From Rhodosorus marinus (Eukaryota; Rhodophyta; Stylonematophyceae; Stylonematales; Stylonemataceae), in assembly GCA_029953675.1 (NCBI GenBank), contig JAMWBK010000009.1:1-64000 (forward strand): a DNA stretch of 64,000 bases. The letters are read 5' to 3'. Position numbers and translations under genes: made by a program. Positions 1 to 9,592 of the stretch are shown here, piece after piece; within the stretch, counting starts at the first letter, position 1; each line of letters starts with the position of its first letter. Under the pieces are notes generated by a model that saw nothing but the letters and a program-made list of their open reading frames with translations, made no database searches and was not told where the DNA came from.

Positions 1-206
1 GTTACGAGCCAGGCTCGTGAAGATGAAATCGAGAATGGTTCCAGCCACTAGAAGGTCTCCACGAGGGAGGACGACTGGGGGAATGCCCCCACGGAGGGGA
101 AGCGAGCCTCCTTCCAAAGAAATCCACGCCGGAGCCAACTCCGAAAACGCGTACGCCAAATGCCCCAGTCTCCGCCCTCCTTCAGGACATAAGACTGTAG
201 ATCCAT
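1..206 (-). pseudogene. Family B ORF2, N-terminal fragment
   Basis: ORF2 starts at the ATG at 206-204. The first residues (MDLQSYVLKEGG) are the same as in the copy starting at 16849. A single C present in the other copy (near 16769) is missing here near 128-130, shifting the frame. The rest of ORF2 is outside the window. Confidence 0.7.
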
Positions 207-207
207 A

Positions 208-225
208 GGCTGCGACCTCGCAGCC
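208..225 (-). promoter_or_regulatory. Hairpin between ORF1 stop and ORF2 start (family B copy 1)
   Basis: A perfect inverted repeat (GGCTGCGA..TCGCAGCC) ends one base before the ORF2 ATG and starts 12 nt after the ORF1 TAG. It is identical in the second copy. It could position ribosomes for reinitiation at ORF2, by analogy with other bicistronic LINEs; the role is inferred. Confidence 0.5.
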
Positions 226-237
226 GTGCCTGGAGCG

Positions 238-1669
238 CTAATCGTGCTTCTCCCCCTTAGACCCGGGGGAGTCGGTCCTCGCTCTCTTACCTCCTATCCG
301 CACCAAAGTCGTGAGCCGCCCACTCCGCGAGGCTCGCGGAACGGATCCCCGGGCTGCAGCAAAGTAACCTGGGCGTCCTCCACCGACATGCCCTCAGTAT
401 GCTCCCCTGCCTCACCACTCTCGCTGGAAGTGCTGCTGGAAGCAGAGCCCTCCAAAATCCCCAACCGCTGCAGCTCTGTCTTGTAGCGCGAAGTCAGCAC
501 AAGTCGCCTCTCCAGATCGAAGAAGCTGGACACCGCCATGCGCAGGTGACGAGGGCCCGACCGGAACCGCTCCAACAAGATCCTCTCAAGGCGCTGAATC
601 CGTAGCCAATGGATCGCTGGGGTTACGCTTCACGCTGCTCTCATGCTCAGCGAGCCCTGCCGTTTCTCCCGGAGACAGGAAATTGCCCGAGAAACGGACA
701 AAATCGAAATGCAAAACCACCTGCGAGTTGCAGCGCATGCCACCGGGCGCTCTCAGGCCACTGCTAGGCTTCGCCAGCAAAGCCTCCAGGTACTTGGCGG
801 CGGTTGCGGAGACCAAAAACAGCACATCGCGGCCCTCATATTTTGCGAAGAAGAAATCACCCCGGCTGCACCCTAACGATTCCGCAAAAGTGTCCCGGAA
901 ATCTCGCATAGACGGAACCTGGCCTCGTGTAGTTTTGCGCCGGACATTTCGCACCCACAGAAATTGGAGAGTGGTCTCCACAGGTCCACCCTGAGGCTCG
1001 CGAGATGGTAGGAAACGGAGCATAGCCGTCGTACGTGTGGCAGTGGTGCCCTTCCGCAAGACTGATGCGTACGAAGGGCCCCCCTTGCGGCTACCACGTG
1101 CCCCCGCAGTAGCCGGGAGCTGGTGACCACCTGAGGGCTGGTCGAAGAGAGGGAAGTCCAGAGGGAACTCCACAGCTGCAGTCTCCTCCACACCGGTTGC
1201 CGCACAGTCACCACCACCATTGCCTCGAGTCCCCGAGCGCTGAAGCGCGTTTTGGCCCTGCCTGCCGCTCCCCAACGTCGTACTGTCCCGCGCAGCAGCA
1301 AGCGCCCTCGCCTGTCCCGGGACAGGTTCATGTTGATTGACCTGATGTTGACTGCCTTCAGCCAACGCTGCCACTCTGGTGCAATTCAAATTCTCGTCCG
1401 AATTTGAATTTGACCTGGCCAGCAATCCCGATTCCAGCCCACCTGGCTTCTGGGTGAGCTGAGGGAGCACTCCACGATCACTCGCAGCCGTGATCAGGCT
1501 GGTGACAGCGGAGATAAGTGCACGCGCCTGGGTGCCAGAAGCGCCTTCCAAGTCAACCTCGGAAGAAAAGGTGCCGCTGCTGAGGCGAACACGGAGTCCC
1601 CCACCTGGCAGTGCCTCCTTGGGATGAGGCTCCGTCGAGCGCGGAGATATCGCTACCATCCCGGAAGAA
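238..1669 (-). pseudogene. Family B ORF1 (RNA-binding-like protein), frameshifted
   Basis: The reading frame starts at the ATG at 1669-1667, one base past the leader splice junction, and ends at the TAG at 238-240. It is open to about 590 and then continues in another frame, so one small indel near 580-600 breaks it. The N-terminal two thirds are Ser/Gly/Arg-rich and low in complexity. The C-terminal part (about 680-1010) contains a predicted beta-alpha-beta-beta-alpha module beginning with an 'RNVR' strand, like the RRM-type modules of other LINE ORF1 proteins; that is inference from the pattern of hydrophobic residues. Expected role: nucleic-acid-binding partner of the element RNA. The reading frame extends upstream through the U2 sequence to 2031 but that part is not coding. 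Confidence 0.65.
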
Positions 1670-1826
1670 AAAAGTAGTTGCAATTGCAAACGACGCACCG
1701 CGGAAAATCGAGGGGAAGGCGTACCAGAGGAAGCGCTTCCCGTAAACGAACACGCTCGCGACCGAAAAAGAAACAAAACCCCAATCCTCCTCTCCAGCTT
1801 TAGCCTAGGACTTGGGGAGTAAAAGA

Positions 1827-2018
1827 GGTGGCTCCGCAACAGAAAGAAGTCCAAAATCTGAGCAAAGCGTGGTATACGGGCGTGGCAAGCCACTAACCAA
1901 ACATAAACCCAGCCAGAAAAATATTTGTCACGAAAGCATCTAAAATTTAGATGCATCAAGTTGTTACACATGATAGAACAGATGCTATACTTGATCTTAG
2001 CCAAAAGGCCGAGAAGAT
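1827..2018 (-). ncRNA. U2 spliceosomal snRNA (variant, possibly a pseudogene)
   Basis: On the minus strand the U2 5' domain is unmistakable: stem-loop I with TTCTCGGCCTTTTGGCTAAG, then the branch-site region and ATCTGTTCT. Downstream come stem IIa (1955-1974), a perfect stem IIb (1936-1954), an Sm-type site (ATTTTTC, 1916-1922), stem-loop III with the CTTG loop (1882-1893) and a stem-loop IV fold (1831-1868). The length, about 192 nt, fits U2. The branch-site recognition hexamer is AUAGCA (1983-1988) instead of the near-invariant GUAGUA, and the stem IV loop is diverged. Only about 10 nt separate its 5' end from a retroelement 3' tail, so a normal U2 promoter is not visible. It may be a real but divergent gene or a retroposed copy. 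Confidence 0.85.
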
Positions 2019-2029
2019 CCTTATACTCC

Positions 2030-2296
2030 ATTTGTAATCGTGAACTTATCTTCGCAGCTGCCTAGGGCAGCGCAAAATAGATGTTACCTCTATCTGAGAA
2101 GAAAGGTCAAGTCAACCCCGCTGCCAGGGTCTCAGGCTACCTTCAAAAGAAAAAACAGGGACCAGTGGATTCCCCAACTGGTTCACAGGGAAAGCGCTCT
2201 AGCGCAAGCTCCGCAGTTCTTCGACAAAATGTCCTGTTCAGCTGAGCTCGCACGTCACTGAGCTCGTTGGTACGGTTTGCACGCTTCTTTAAGTAG
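2030..2296 (-). pseudogene. A-like retrotransposon 3' end (RLE C-terminus plus tail)
   Basis: Bases 2143-2270 encode 'ELSDVRAQLNRTFCRR', matching the C-terminus of family A ORF2 (ELSDVRSQINRQLWRG). Bases 2030-2142 carry the family A type 3' UTR: the ACCCTGGCAGCGGGGT hairpin and a GGCAGCTGC palindrome, ending at about 2030. The usual TAG in the hairpin loop is CAG here, so the frame runs on to a TGA just after it. It is diverged from the other A copies and is 5'-truncated. Confidence 0.7.
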
Positions 2297-2307
2297 TTCT
2301 CTGTTTT

Positions 2308-2362
2308 CGTTTCACGCGTTGTGTAGCGTTCCAGGCTATCAGAAAAGCCCAGTCCAGTTCGA
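2308..2362 (+). repeat. Family B-like 3' tail fragment
   Basis: The stretch CACGCGTTGTGTAGCGTT..CAGGCTAT..AAGCCCAGTCCAGT is a diverged version of the family B 3' end seen at 35.6 kb and, reversed, at 13.74 and 22.18 kb. It has no coding part. Confidence 0.5.
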
Positions 2363-2620
2363 GAGTCGACCGTCTGCATAGGACATAGCCAAGGCAAACA
2401 CGAATAACGCTTGGATACGTCACAATGTGGGGTGTTTATCGTTCATAGGCGGTGAAAAGCATGGTTGCAACGAATCCATCGAGCGTGGCACCTACTCTGT
2501 CGTTCCCTGCTCATGTTTTTTGAATAGCTTTAAGGCCCTTTTTTTGTATTTTTCGTCCATAAGTACAATGTATAACATTTCTCACGCCGTGTCACTGCAA
2601 TAGTCTTCGCTCAAAGTCCG

Positions 2621-5600
2621 TCAACACTGGGATCGGTTAACTGCAACGATTTCAACTTTGTCTGGACAGGTCTCAGAGATCGCGACTGTGACAGCCTCGG
2701 ATAAGCCCTGAATTCGCTTAGAGGAAATGCTCAATGCGCCGAGAACCTCGTTTGAGCTGATGACGACGCCATCTGCTTGCTCCCATGCAACTCCCTTCGG
2801 TTTTTGAGGCCATTCCCAGGATACCTCAAGGCTCTTCGGCAGGTTCACAGAAGCCTCTGTCGACGAGAAAGTGATCATACAGGCGCTAGCCGTCTCACCG
2901 GAGAGTCTCGTCCAGGATGCAACCTTCTCTACTGAAACCTTGTAAGAACCGCAACCCACTTCCTGCTCTCGGGCCACGGTTTCCAGAAGTGGTAGCCCGG
3001 TCGATGTTTCAGCCGGAGCCATTGTCGGGGACGTCGTAGGAGTCCCAGTATAAGTCGGTGTCGGCGTGGGTGTCTGAGTCGGAGTCGCTGTCGGTGTCGG
3101 GGTTGGAGTGGGAGTCGGGGTCTCATCCGAATCGAAAGAGTTGCACATGATTGGAATTGTCGAGTTGAGGGCGTCGGCAAAGTTCGACCTCACGTAGCTT
3201 CCGGTGAAGTAGAGTCGAATGTTAGTAATGGTGTTGATGTCCTGGAGCCTGGCATCGATCTGATAGTTGCTGAATGGGCTTATGTCGATGAAGTCCTCCG
3301 TTGAGAAGACGGCATTTTGCCGGATGTAGTCGGACGCCATCCACTCCTTGACGCTTAGCTCGTCACTTGCAGGTGCACCCCCGAAGTACATAAACGTTCG
3401 CTTTCGGTTGGCGTGCGTATACTTCTTCACGTAGTACATCGAGTCCTCATCATCTTCCGCCTCTGCAACTCGAGTGACCCCGGACATGCTCTTGTGCGTG
3501 ATGTCGACGACTGGACTCGTCTCATCCGACACGCCGTCGAAAACGACAAACATGCTGTTCATCGAGATCATGGGGAAGAAGAGCGGATCTTCTAGTCCCG
3601 GGAGATTGTTGAAAGCTGGATCCGATGGGTCAACGCAGAAATTGATGGACCCCGTCTCCAGAAACTCCGCCCAGTTATCCTCTCCTACTGTCTCCGCCTT
3701 GATATTGTAAGGGCCCCAGAAGGTGCCATACTCCATCAGTTGGTTTTTCGTATAGGAGGTCTCGTACCAACTCTTGAGTGACTTACGCAGTTGAATGATC
3801 GCGTCTGATGCACAGCTGAAGTATAGGCTCCCTGATGTGTCCAGAAGGGAAGTTTCCCACTCGCAGTCTGCGAGGCTGATGGTATCTACTGACGACATCG
3901 AGCCCATCATGAGATAGTTCCTCGCGGTGAAGACGGCCTCAAGATCTCGGTGAAAATCGGCTATCAGAAGGTTGTAGTTGGTCTGGTGAGCGACCTTAAC
4001 AGCGGGTGCGGCGGGATTTATCATGTTGTTCTTCATCTCGACCGCCAGTGCAGCCACGACGTTCTGGAGGTAGAGCTTTGTTGCCGTGACCTGCTTGAGG
4101 TAGCTCATATAGGAGGAGTAAAGCGCGATGAGGTCGTTCTTTTGGTTGACCCACATCTCCAGCCCATCGAATGCCCGAAGGAATGTAGTCGCCGAGGTGT
4201 AGCACTCCTTTTCATGTACCCCACGTAGTCTTGAAGCTCTTGTCGGTCAAGTGCCACCATCGCACTACTGGCAGAGGTCTGAACATCGCTAACTTGAGCA
4301 GCTAGCGCCACGGCCTCGTCGTAGTCGTCCGCACTGTAGACGCTCTCCAGCGGATCCGCGAGGGTCTCTGTTCCCTCCGTAAGAAGTCCAATGTCGGCCA
4401 TGATCGCGTCGTAGCTCACTTCGTACCCTGACCAGTCGGCGCTTTCTCCAGGCGAAGGGAAGAAGTCCACCATGTCATTCGTCAGCGAAGGTATCATAGA
4501 AAACTTGGCACCGCTCCAGCCATCAATGCCGGAGAACACCGCCTTCGTTGTATCTGAGAGCGAATCACTCTTGGTCCAACCGCCGGCCTTGGACAACACT
4601 TTGGTCACTGCGAATGCCGCGTCAAAGACGCCAGCAAAGAAGCTCACAAACTGCATCACCTTTTCGAACTTGGCACGCTTTTCGACCTTACGCCAGCACT
4701 CATCCATCTCACCCTGCTGCAACTCCATGGTGCTCTGGTACTTCCAAATATTCTGATCAGCTACCGACATCGACCGGTTCACCTCCATGATCTCCTCCAT
4801 CAGAGCCTGCTGCTTGGCCAACTGCGTGGCGATACCCGTCTGCGCGTTGCTCGTCGCATTGGAGAGGAGCTCCATGGAAGCTTCCGAATCCTCGACGCTG
4901 CTTCGGTAGGCGTCGTAGTAGTACTCCAAGGATTCTCCGAGCTGGCGCTGTGTTTCAAGGTAGTCGAGCAGGTACTCAAAGCTCATGACGCTGACCTGGT
5001 TGGCATTCGTACCCGAGGAGGTGGTCAACGGATTCGCCGCCTTGATAATAGAAATCGCCTTTCCAGCTAGCGAGGTGTACTTGGCTTTCTCCGTCTCGTC
5101 TGAAGTCCGATTGGCAACTAGCTGAGCATTGTAGAGCATATCGGAAACCGACAAGAGAATTACGGTGTACGCGTTTTGGTTTTCTTCAGCATCATCGTTA
5201 AAGAACATAATATCCAGCATCCTCTTCGAGAGGCTGAGACCGTAGTCGATGTACGCCAACGGCTGCGGAAAGTTTTCGAACGCAAAGGATCGCGGATCGT
5301 CGTACTCATTGGTGTCCCACTCCTCGACTTCAGCGCCGATTGTCGCTCGGAATGACATCTGTAGCGGGTCGTGAGACTCCTCTCCACTTTTTCCGGCGTG
5401 GTTGGTCAGTCCAACATCGCCGACAAGCGGATATCCTGACGAAACTGTTTCGTAGTAGTTCGTGTTCAGGATATAGTTCTTCTGCCATGTTCTCGTGTAG
5501 CAATTCACCGTGAGCTGACCCCTAATCCGGGATTTCCTGGCTCCCCGCCTGGTCCCCCTCCCCCGGAATTGGATTCCCCATTGAAGTATGCAGCCGCCGC

Positions 5601-6542
5601 CTCATTGCTAAGCCCGTTCTCTTCCTCGCCTCCGATAACAACGCTCGAGTAGATATGTACGGTGCCTGCCAGCCCACCAGCTCCTCCAGTTCCTCCATGT
5701 CCTGCCTGGCCGCCCGGCTGCGGGTAACCCGGCTGATAGTACAGACAGGGCTTCTTATCGCCGTTCATGGTACCCGTTGGACACTCGTTACACCAAGAAT
5801 CCTTGCACTTCCCACCCACCCAGCTGTTCTTCTTGCCACACGCCATTCCATCGATAGGCATCTGCGCGTTACCTCCGTCTCCACCATATCCACCGGTACC
5901 ACCGTCGCTTCCATCAGTTCTTATGGTCATGGTATATCCTCCCTCGACTAGGCTCTCGATGTTCACGTACTTTGCGACCATGGTAAAGCTTCCCCCCTGG
6001 TTGCCCTGGCTGCCGGTGGCTCCCCAACTTCCCATGGTACCCATGTCACCACCCCGAAACGTATTGGGGTCTTTCGTCCTCTGCATCGGATCGAGGGTCT
6101 CGGGTGTCGCTGGTGCGCTTGGAGGAGGGATCGTGACCTCCGTTGCCTTCAGGTTGATCTCAAAATCTCCATCGCTCTGGATCTCAATGATATTCGCCAC
6201 AATCGTCACGTTCGTACCCCGCATTGCAGCAGCTGCCCCAGCCGCGCCCTTGATTAGAACGTAGTACGCGTGTAATAGGATATCCTGCTCAGTTCCAAAC
6301 AATTCTGTCGTGTCCGTCGTATCCGCGGTGAAGTCCATCACGTAGAAGAACGGTGCATAGATTGCAAACGTTCCGTTCTCAACACCATCCACGTAACCAG
6401 AACTCACATCCTGAACCATCAAACAAGTCGTATTAGAGAATCCCCATCCATCACACACGCTCTCAGCATCAGCTCTCACTCCTCCGACGCAGAGAAATAT
6501 TGCTAGGGTTATACACCCAATCACCGTAAATGTTCGATTCAT
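2621..6542 (-). CDS. Large secreted Gly-rich / helical / TP-repeat protein, with two frameshifts
   Basis: One gene of about 1,300 codons. It starts at ATG 6542-6540 with a clear signal peptide (MNRTFTVIGCITLAIFLCVGGVRADA). Next come a beta-rich region, a Gly-rich stretch with many GG and GxG motifs (about residues 190-345, with a Cys-rich insert), a long helical domain (about 4200-5450) with heptad-like runs, a further domain, a Thr-Pro repeat linker (3027-3122) and a C-terminal beta-type domain with paired Cys. The frame shifts at about 5520 and at about 4215; in both places a run of four G on the coding strand would need five G for the frame to continue. No in-frame ATG restarts the middle part, so it reads as one gene rather than three. 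I do not recognise the family; an extracellular-matrix or cell-surface role is only a guess. It is the only host gene within the retroelement pile. Confidence 0.7.
3027..3122 (-). repeat. Thr-Pro dipeptide-coding repeat
   Basis: A degenerate tandem of GTC/GGG-rich hexamers encodes alternating Thr-Pro with a few Ala, Gln and Tyr. Such linkers in secreted proteins are usually extended and O-glycosylated. It joins the main body of the secreted protein to its C-terminal domain. Confidence 0.75.
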
Positions 6543-6734
6543 CTTGGTTGAACGAGGAAAGACGGCCAGGGCGTTCCCAGATCCAAAAGCGAACCAGAAC
6601 CCACAGATTCCAGAAGTCCGAAGCACTCAATTATCAGCGAATTATCGTAGACGGACGCTTGCAAATCGCAACAAGTAACCTTTTCATTGCTCGCTCTGAT
6701 TTGTTCCCTTCAAACCTCCAGCTACTTTTTGCTT

Positions 6735-6748
6735 GACCTATATAGGTC
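6735..6748 (-). promoter_or_regulatory. TATA-like palindrome upstream of the secreted-protein gene
   Basis: GACCTATATAGGTC is a perfect palindrome with a TATATA core, about 195 nt upstream of the start codon at 6542. It is a candidate core promoter; position and base content are the only evidence. Confidence 0.3.
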
Positions 6749-6795
6749 TTCAACTACCTCGTTGAGCTAACCGAGGTGTTTTGGTGGTGGTTGTG

Positions 6796-6846
6796 CTAGC
6801 TATGCTAGTAAAGCCCAGTAAAGTCCAGTAGAGTCCAGTAAAGCCC
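6796..6846 (+). repeat. Family B-like tail with four AGTARAGYCC units
   Basis: GCTATGCTAGTAAAGCCC is followed by three further 10-nt units (AGTAAAGTCC, AGTAGAGTCC, AGTAAAGCCC). The leading GCTATGCTAGTAAAG matches the family B 3' end, where one or two units are seen. An expanded terminal repeat of this sort is typical of LINE 3' ends. Confidence 0.55.
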
Positions 6847-6849
6847 AGC

Positions 6850-7320
6850 TATCCAAGGACTAAAGACCATCCAAGGAGTCGACCACCACATCATTTGGAA
6901 CCTTTCTGATTCCAAAATCCGCTTATCGCGAGAAATGAGCAACGCAGGCTGAGTGCCATGATGATGTGAAGGGCGGAACATACTCTCAAATTCTCAACTA
7001 AGATTCTGCGATGCGTAGTGCGCACCACCCAGAAGCCTTCCCCAGATAGTGATAGAAATGAAAAATTTCTTTCAGAAAAATTAAATAAACCCTGTTTGGA
7101 AAAACGATTAAGCGCCGCGACAGTCAGGCGCAATCAAACTAGGAAATATTCTGTTCTGGCATTATGAATGAATAGAACGCGGTTGCCTGGAAAACTTGCG
7201 CTCATGTCTCCTCTCAGAAAGAGAAGCTATGGAGCTTCTCTGGCAAAACTAGTAAATCGCATTTGTTGGAAAATTCTATAGGAAATTTCCTGACACCAGA
7301 TAGAACGCCCATATTACAAC
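6850..7320. other. No gene seen
   Basis: I see no supported gene here. Short open frames lack recognisable domains. Confidence 0.4.
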
Positions 7321-7810
7321 GAATGAACGAATGGTTTAATCGGAGGCTGAAAAACAACCCCGAGGGAAAAAAAGACTAAGTGCGGCGAAGAGCTCGCGCC
7401 TCCAACATCAAAGAGGCATTCATGCGCCACAGTAGGAAACTCAAGCGGGTAAACAACGATTGAAGATGGTCAGGGCGTTCGCGGAACAACTCCCGAAGCC
7501 AGCGAGAGCCAACGGAGTCCATGAGGTACCAAGCGATGTGCTAGTGCCGAAGCACGAACACCAGGGGAAGACAAAGCCCCCGCGTATTTGATCTCTTTGC
7601 GACGTCTCATACTGGCGGCGGCAGATCCACGGCGCTCCCCCGCAGCCGGGAGATAACGACTAGCTTGAGGATTAGGAACAGCAAGATCGACGTATGTGGT
7701 ACGGCGACTGTCGTCACAGGTGATCACCAGGTCTACACGGCGTTCATCATTTTGAAAGTCCGCGACGGGTAAAGGTTTCTCACGTTCGATTTCCAGACCG
7801 GCTTGCCGGA
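7321..7810 (-). mobile_element. Family C RLE retrotransposon, 3' fragment
   Basis: The minus strand encodes part of a restriction-like endonuclease domain ('CDDSRRTTYVDLAVPNP' followed by the RRGSAAASMRRRKEIKYAG block) and ends in the family C 3' terminus (CAGCCTCCGATTAAACCATTC, reversed, near 7325-7350). About 40 nt present in the sister copy at 8.8-9.4 kb is deleted near 7527, so the C-terminal part is broken. Confidence 0.7.
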
Positions 7811-7854
7811 CTATAGGCTGTATTACAATAATGCATCATATTGAGCGCCGTGTT

Positions 7855-8095
7855 TTTGGCGCTGCCAGTGTGCGTCAACACATGGAGGTGACGTTAGTCT
7901 GTAGACGGGGTCCGGGCGCGAGCGCCCGGACCCCGTCTACAATATTTTTTTTTGTTTTCTCGCTTGAGTTTCTTGCTGTGGCGTGTGAACGCTGCATTGG
8001 TTTTGGAGGCCCGCGACCTTCGAGATGCTTAGTCTTTTTCCCTCGGGGGTTTTTCCTTTAGCCTCCGAATAAATCATTCATTCAACAGAATGATG
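7855..8095 (+). mobile_element. Family C 3' end, opposite orientation, with GC palindrome
   Basis: From about 7960 the plus strand matches the last codons of family C ('EFLAVACERCIGFGG') and its 3' end with the CCCTCGGGG hairpin and the CAGCCTCCGA-type terminus, ending near 8090. It faces away from the minus-strand fragment at 7321-7810. A near-perfect GC-rich palindrome (7901-7940) lies at its truncated left end. Confidence 0.55.
7901..7940. repeat. Perfect 19-bp-arm GC-rich inverted repeat
   Basis: Arms 7901-7919 and 7922-7940 are exact reverse complements around a 2-nt centre (GA), and a T-rich run follows. It would form a very stable hairpin in DNA or RNA. Confidence 0.85.
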
Positions 8096-8290
8096 TTCCA
8101 TCCGGAATCCTCACCTTCAAGCGGGACATAAAGAATCGCAACAGAATATTGAATCGGGTATAGCCAAGACGTCAGCGCCGCTAATTTATGCCATCGGGAA
8201 CCCCGTAGAGTCAGTCCAACCTGCACCCCCAAAGCGATTCCCTTCATTTGTAACTGAATTCATTAAAAACAAAAACCATCCCAATATAGA

Positions 8291-8321
8291 AATAATTGGT
8301 CAAGAAAATTGACCAATTATT
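8291..8321. repeat. AT-rich inverted repeat, 13-bp arms
   Basis: AATAATTGGTCAA and its exact complement flank a 5-nt loop (GAAAA). No gene is attached. It may be a foldback remnant of a mobile element. Confidence 0.7.
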
Positions 8322-8539
8322 TCTCAGTTCGTTCCCGAAGTCGAGTGTCTATTGGGTCACTCTGCATCGCTCTGCGAATGGACTCATGCGTTCATATTGC
8401 ATATTTAAATATCAATTCTATATTGAACGAATTGAGCAAAGTGCTGAGTGAATGCCTCAACAATTGTTTTCAATTCGAGACTCGAAGAAAAAACCGGAAA
8501 GGGAAAAAAGCTATGATTGGTGAACATTGTGGATCCAAT

Positions 8540-8600
8540 TTCAACGCGGCGTTCATCCAGCCTCCGATTAAACCATTCGTTTCGTTCATCCAGCACAGTC
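8540..8600 (+). repeat. Family C 3' terminus fragment
   Basis: The string CAGCCTCCGATTAAACCATTCG matches the terminus seen on the other family C fragments (reversed at about 7325-7350 and 8795-8826). The flanking sequence is unrelated. Confidence 0.5.
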
Positions 8601-8794
8601 GGGGGTGAGTAGCTAGCAGTTGCATGGTTGTGGCTCTCCTTTCCCTCTGCCAGGACGCCCACTCGGGGTTGTTAGTTTTCAAACAGAATCCGGCACAGCG
8701 GGGAACTTTGATTTGAAAGATTTAATTGGACTCTAAAGGAAAAGAGCTTTGATTTTGGGTTTGTAGAGCTAGCAGTAAGAAGGTGACACGTTCT

Positions 8795-9410
8795 GTATTC
8801 GAACGAATGGTTTAATCGGAGGCTGAAAAAAAAAACCCCGAGGGGAAAAAAGACTAAGCGCGGCGAAGTACTCGCGCCTCCAACATCAAAGCGGCATTCA
8901 TGCGCCACAGCAGGAAACTTAAGCGGGTAAACAACGATTGAAGACGGTCATGGCGTTCGCGGAACAACTCCCGAAGCCAGCGAGAACCAACAGAGTCCAT
9001 GAACCCAAAGCACTCAATGATCAGGGGTACCAAGCGATGTGCTAGTGGCCGAAGCACGAACACCAGGGGAAGACAAAGCCCCCGCGTATTTGATCTCTTT
9101 GCGGCGTCTCATGCTGGCGGCGGCAGATCCACGGCGCTCCCCCGCAGCCGGGAGATAACGACTAGCTCGAGGGTTAGGAACAGCAAGATCAACGTATGTG
9201 GTACGGCGGCTGTCGTCACAGGTGATCACCAGGTCGGCTACACGGCGTTCATCATTTTGAAAGTCCGCGACGGGTAAAGGTTTCTCGCGTTCGATTTCCA
9301 GACCGGCTTGCCGGACTATAGGCCGAAGTTCCCGGTATAACAGGTTCAAGATCCGTGTATGGCGGCGGGTTCGAGCACCTTTCTGTACTAACGCGTGTTG
9401 GTGATCCAAA
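8795..9410 (-). mobile_element. Family C RLE retrotransposon, 3' fragment
   Basis: Encodes the end of a family C ORF2 in two frames: 'ARTRRHTRILNLLYRELRPIV', the RLE core with ADLVITCDDSRRTTYVDLAVP, the RRRKEIKYAG helix, and then, after a frameshift near 9050, 'LIIECFGFMDSVGSRWLRELF'. The tail with CCCC-TC-GGGG and the GATTAAACCATTCGTT terminus is at 8795-8850. It is 5'-truncated at about 9410. It is closely related to the fragment at 7321-7810. Confidence 0.75.
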
Positions 9411-9592
9411 ATAGTTCAAATTCCCTTTTAGACTACTATTATTAGCCCTGTCCGTACAATATCTTGTCCACTGAGCGCATCATAGACGTACACTATAATT
9501 TGTACCCATGGTGGTTATTTTTTTAGCTCACCAATATGTTTAGCCAGATGTCATGTCAGCACGTCACAACTCCTCCCCACTGCAAGAAAGAA

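Larger units (their letters stand above)
1..1789 (-). mobile_element. Family B RLE non-LTR retrotransposon, copy 1, 5' part
   Basis: Reading leftward from about 1789 this stretch is near-identical to the 5' portion of the full-length copy at 13.7-18.5 kb; the two alignments part company upstream of 1789/18524, which sets the element's 5' end. It holds the leader, ORF1 and the first codons of ORF2, and runs off the window at base 1. Compared with the other copy it lacks a 106-nt GT-AG intron from the leader (junction at 1670/1671) and has a one-base deletion near 128-130 that breaks ORF2. Its 5' end lies about 40 nt downstream of a U2 snRNA sequence on the same strand. Confidence 0.85.

Noticed and set aside
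586-2031. Single open frame joining U2 sequence and family B ORF1
   Set aside because: The N-terminal part translates the U2 snRNA; the element 5' end and the ORF1 ATG at 1669 show that coding starts later.
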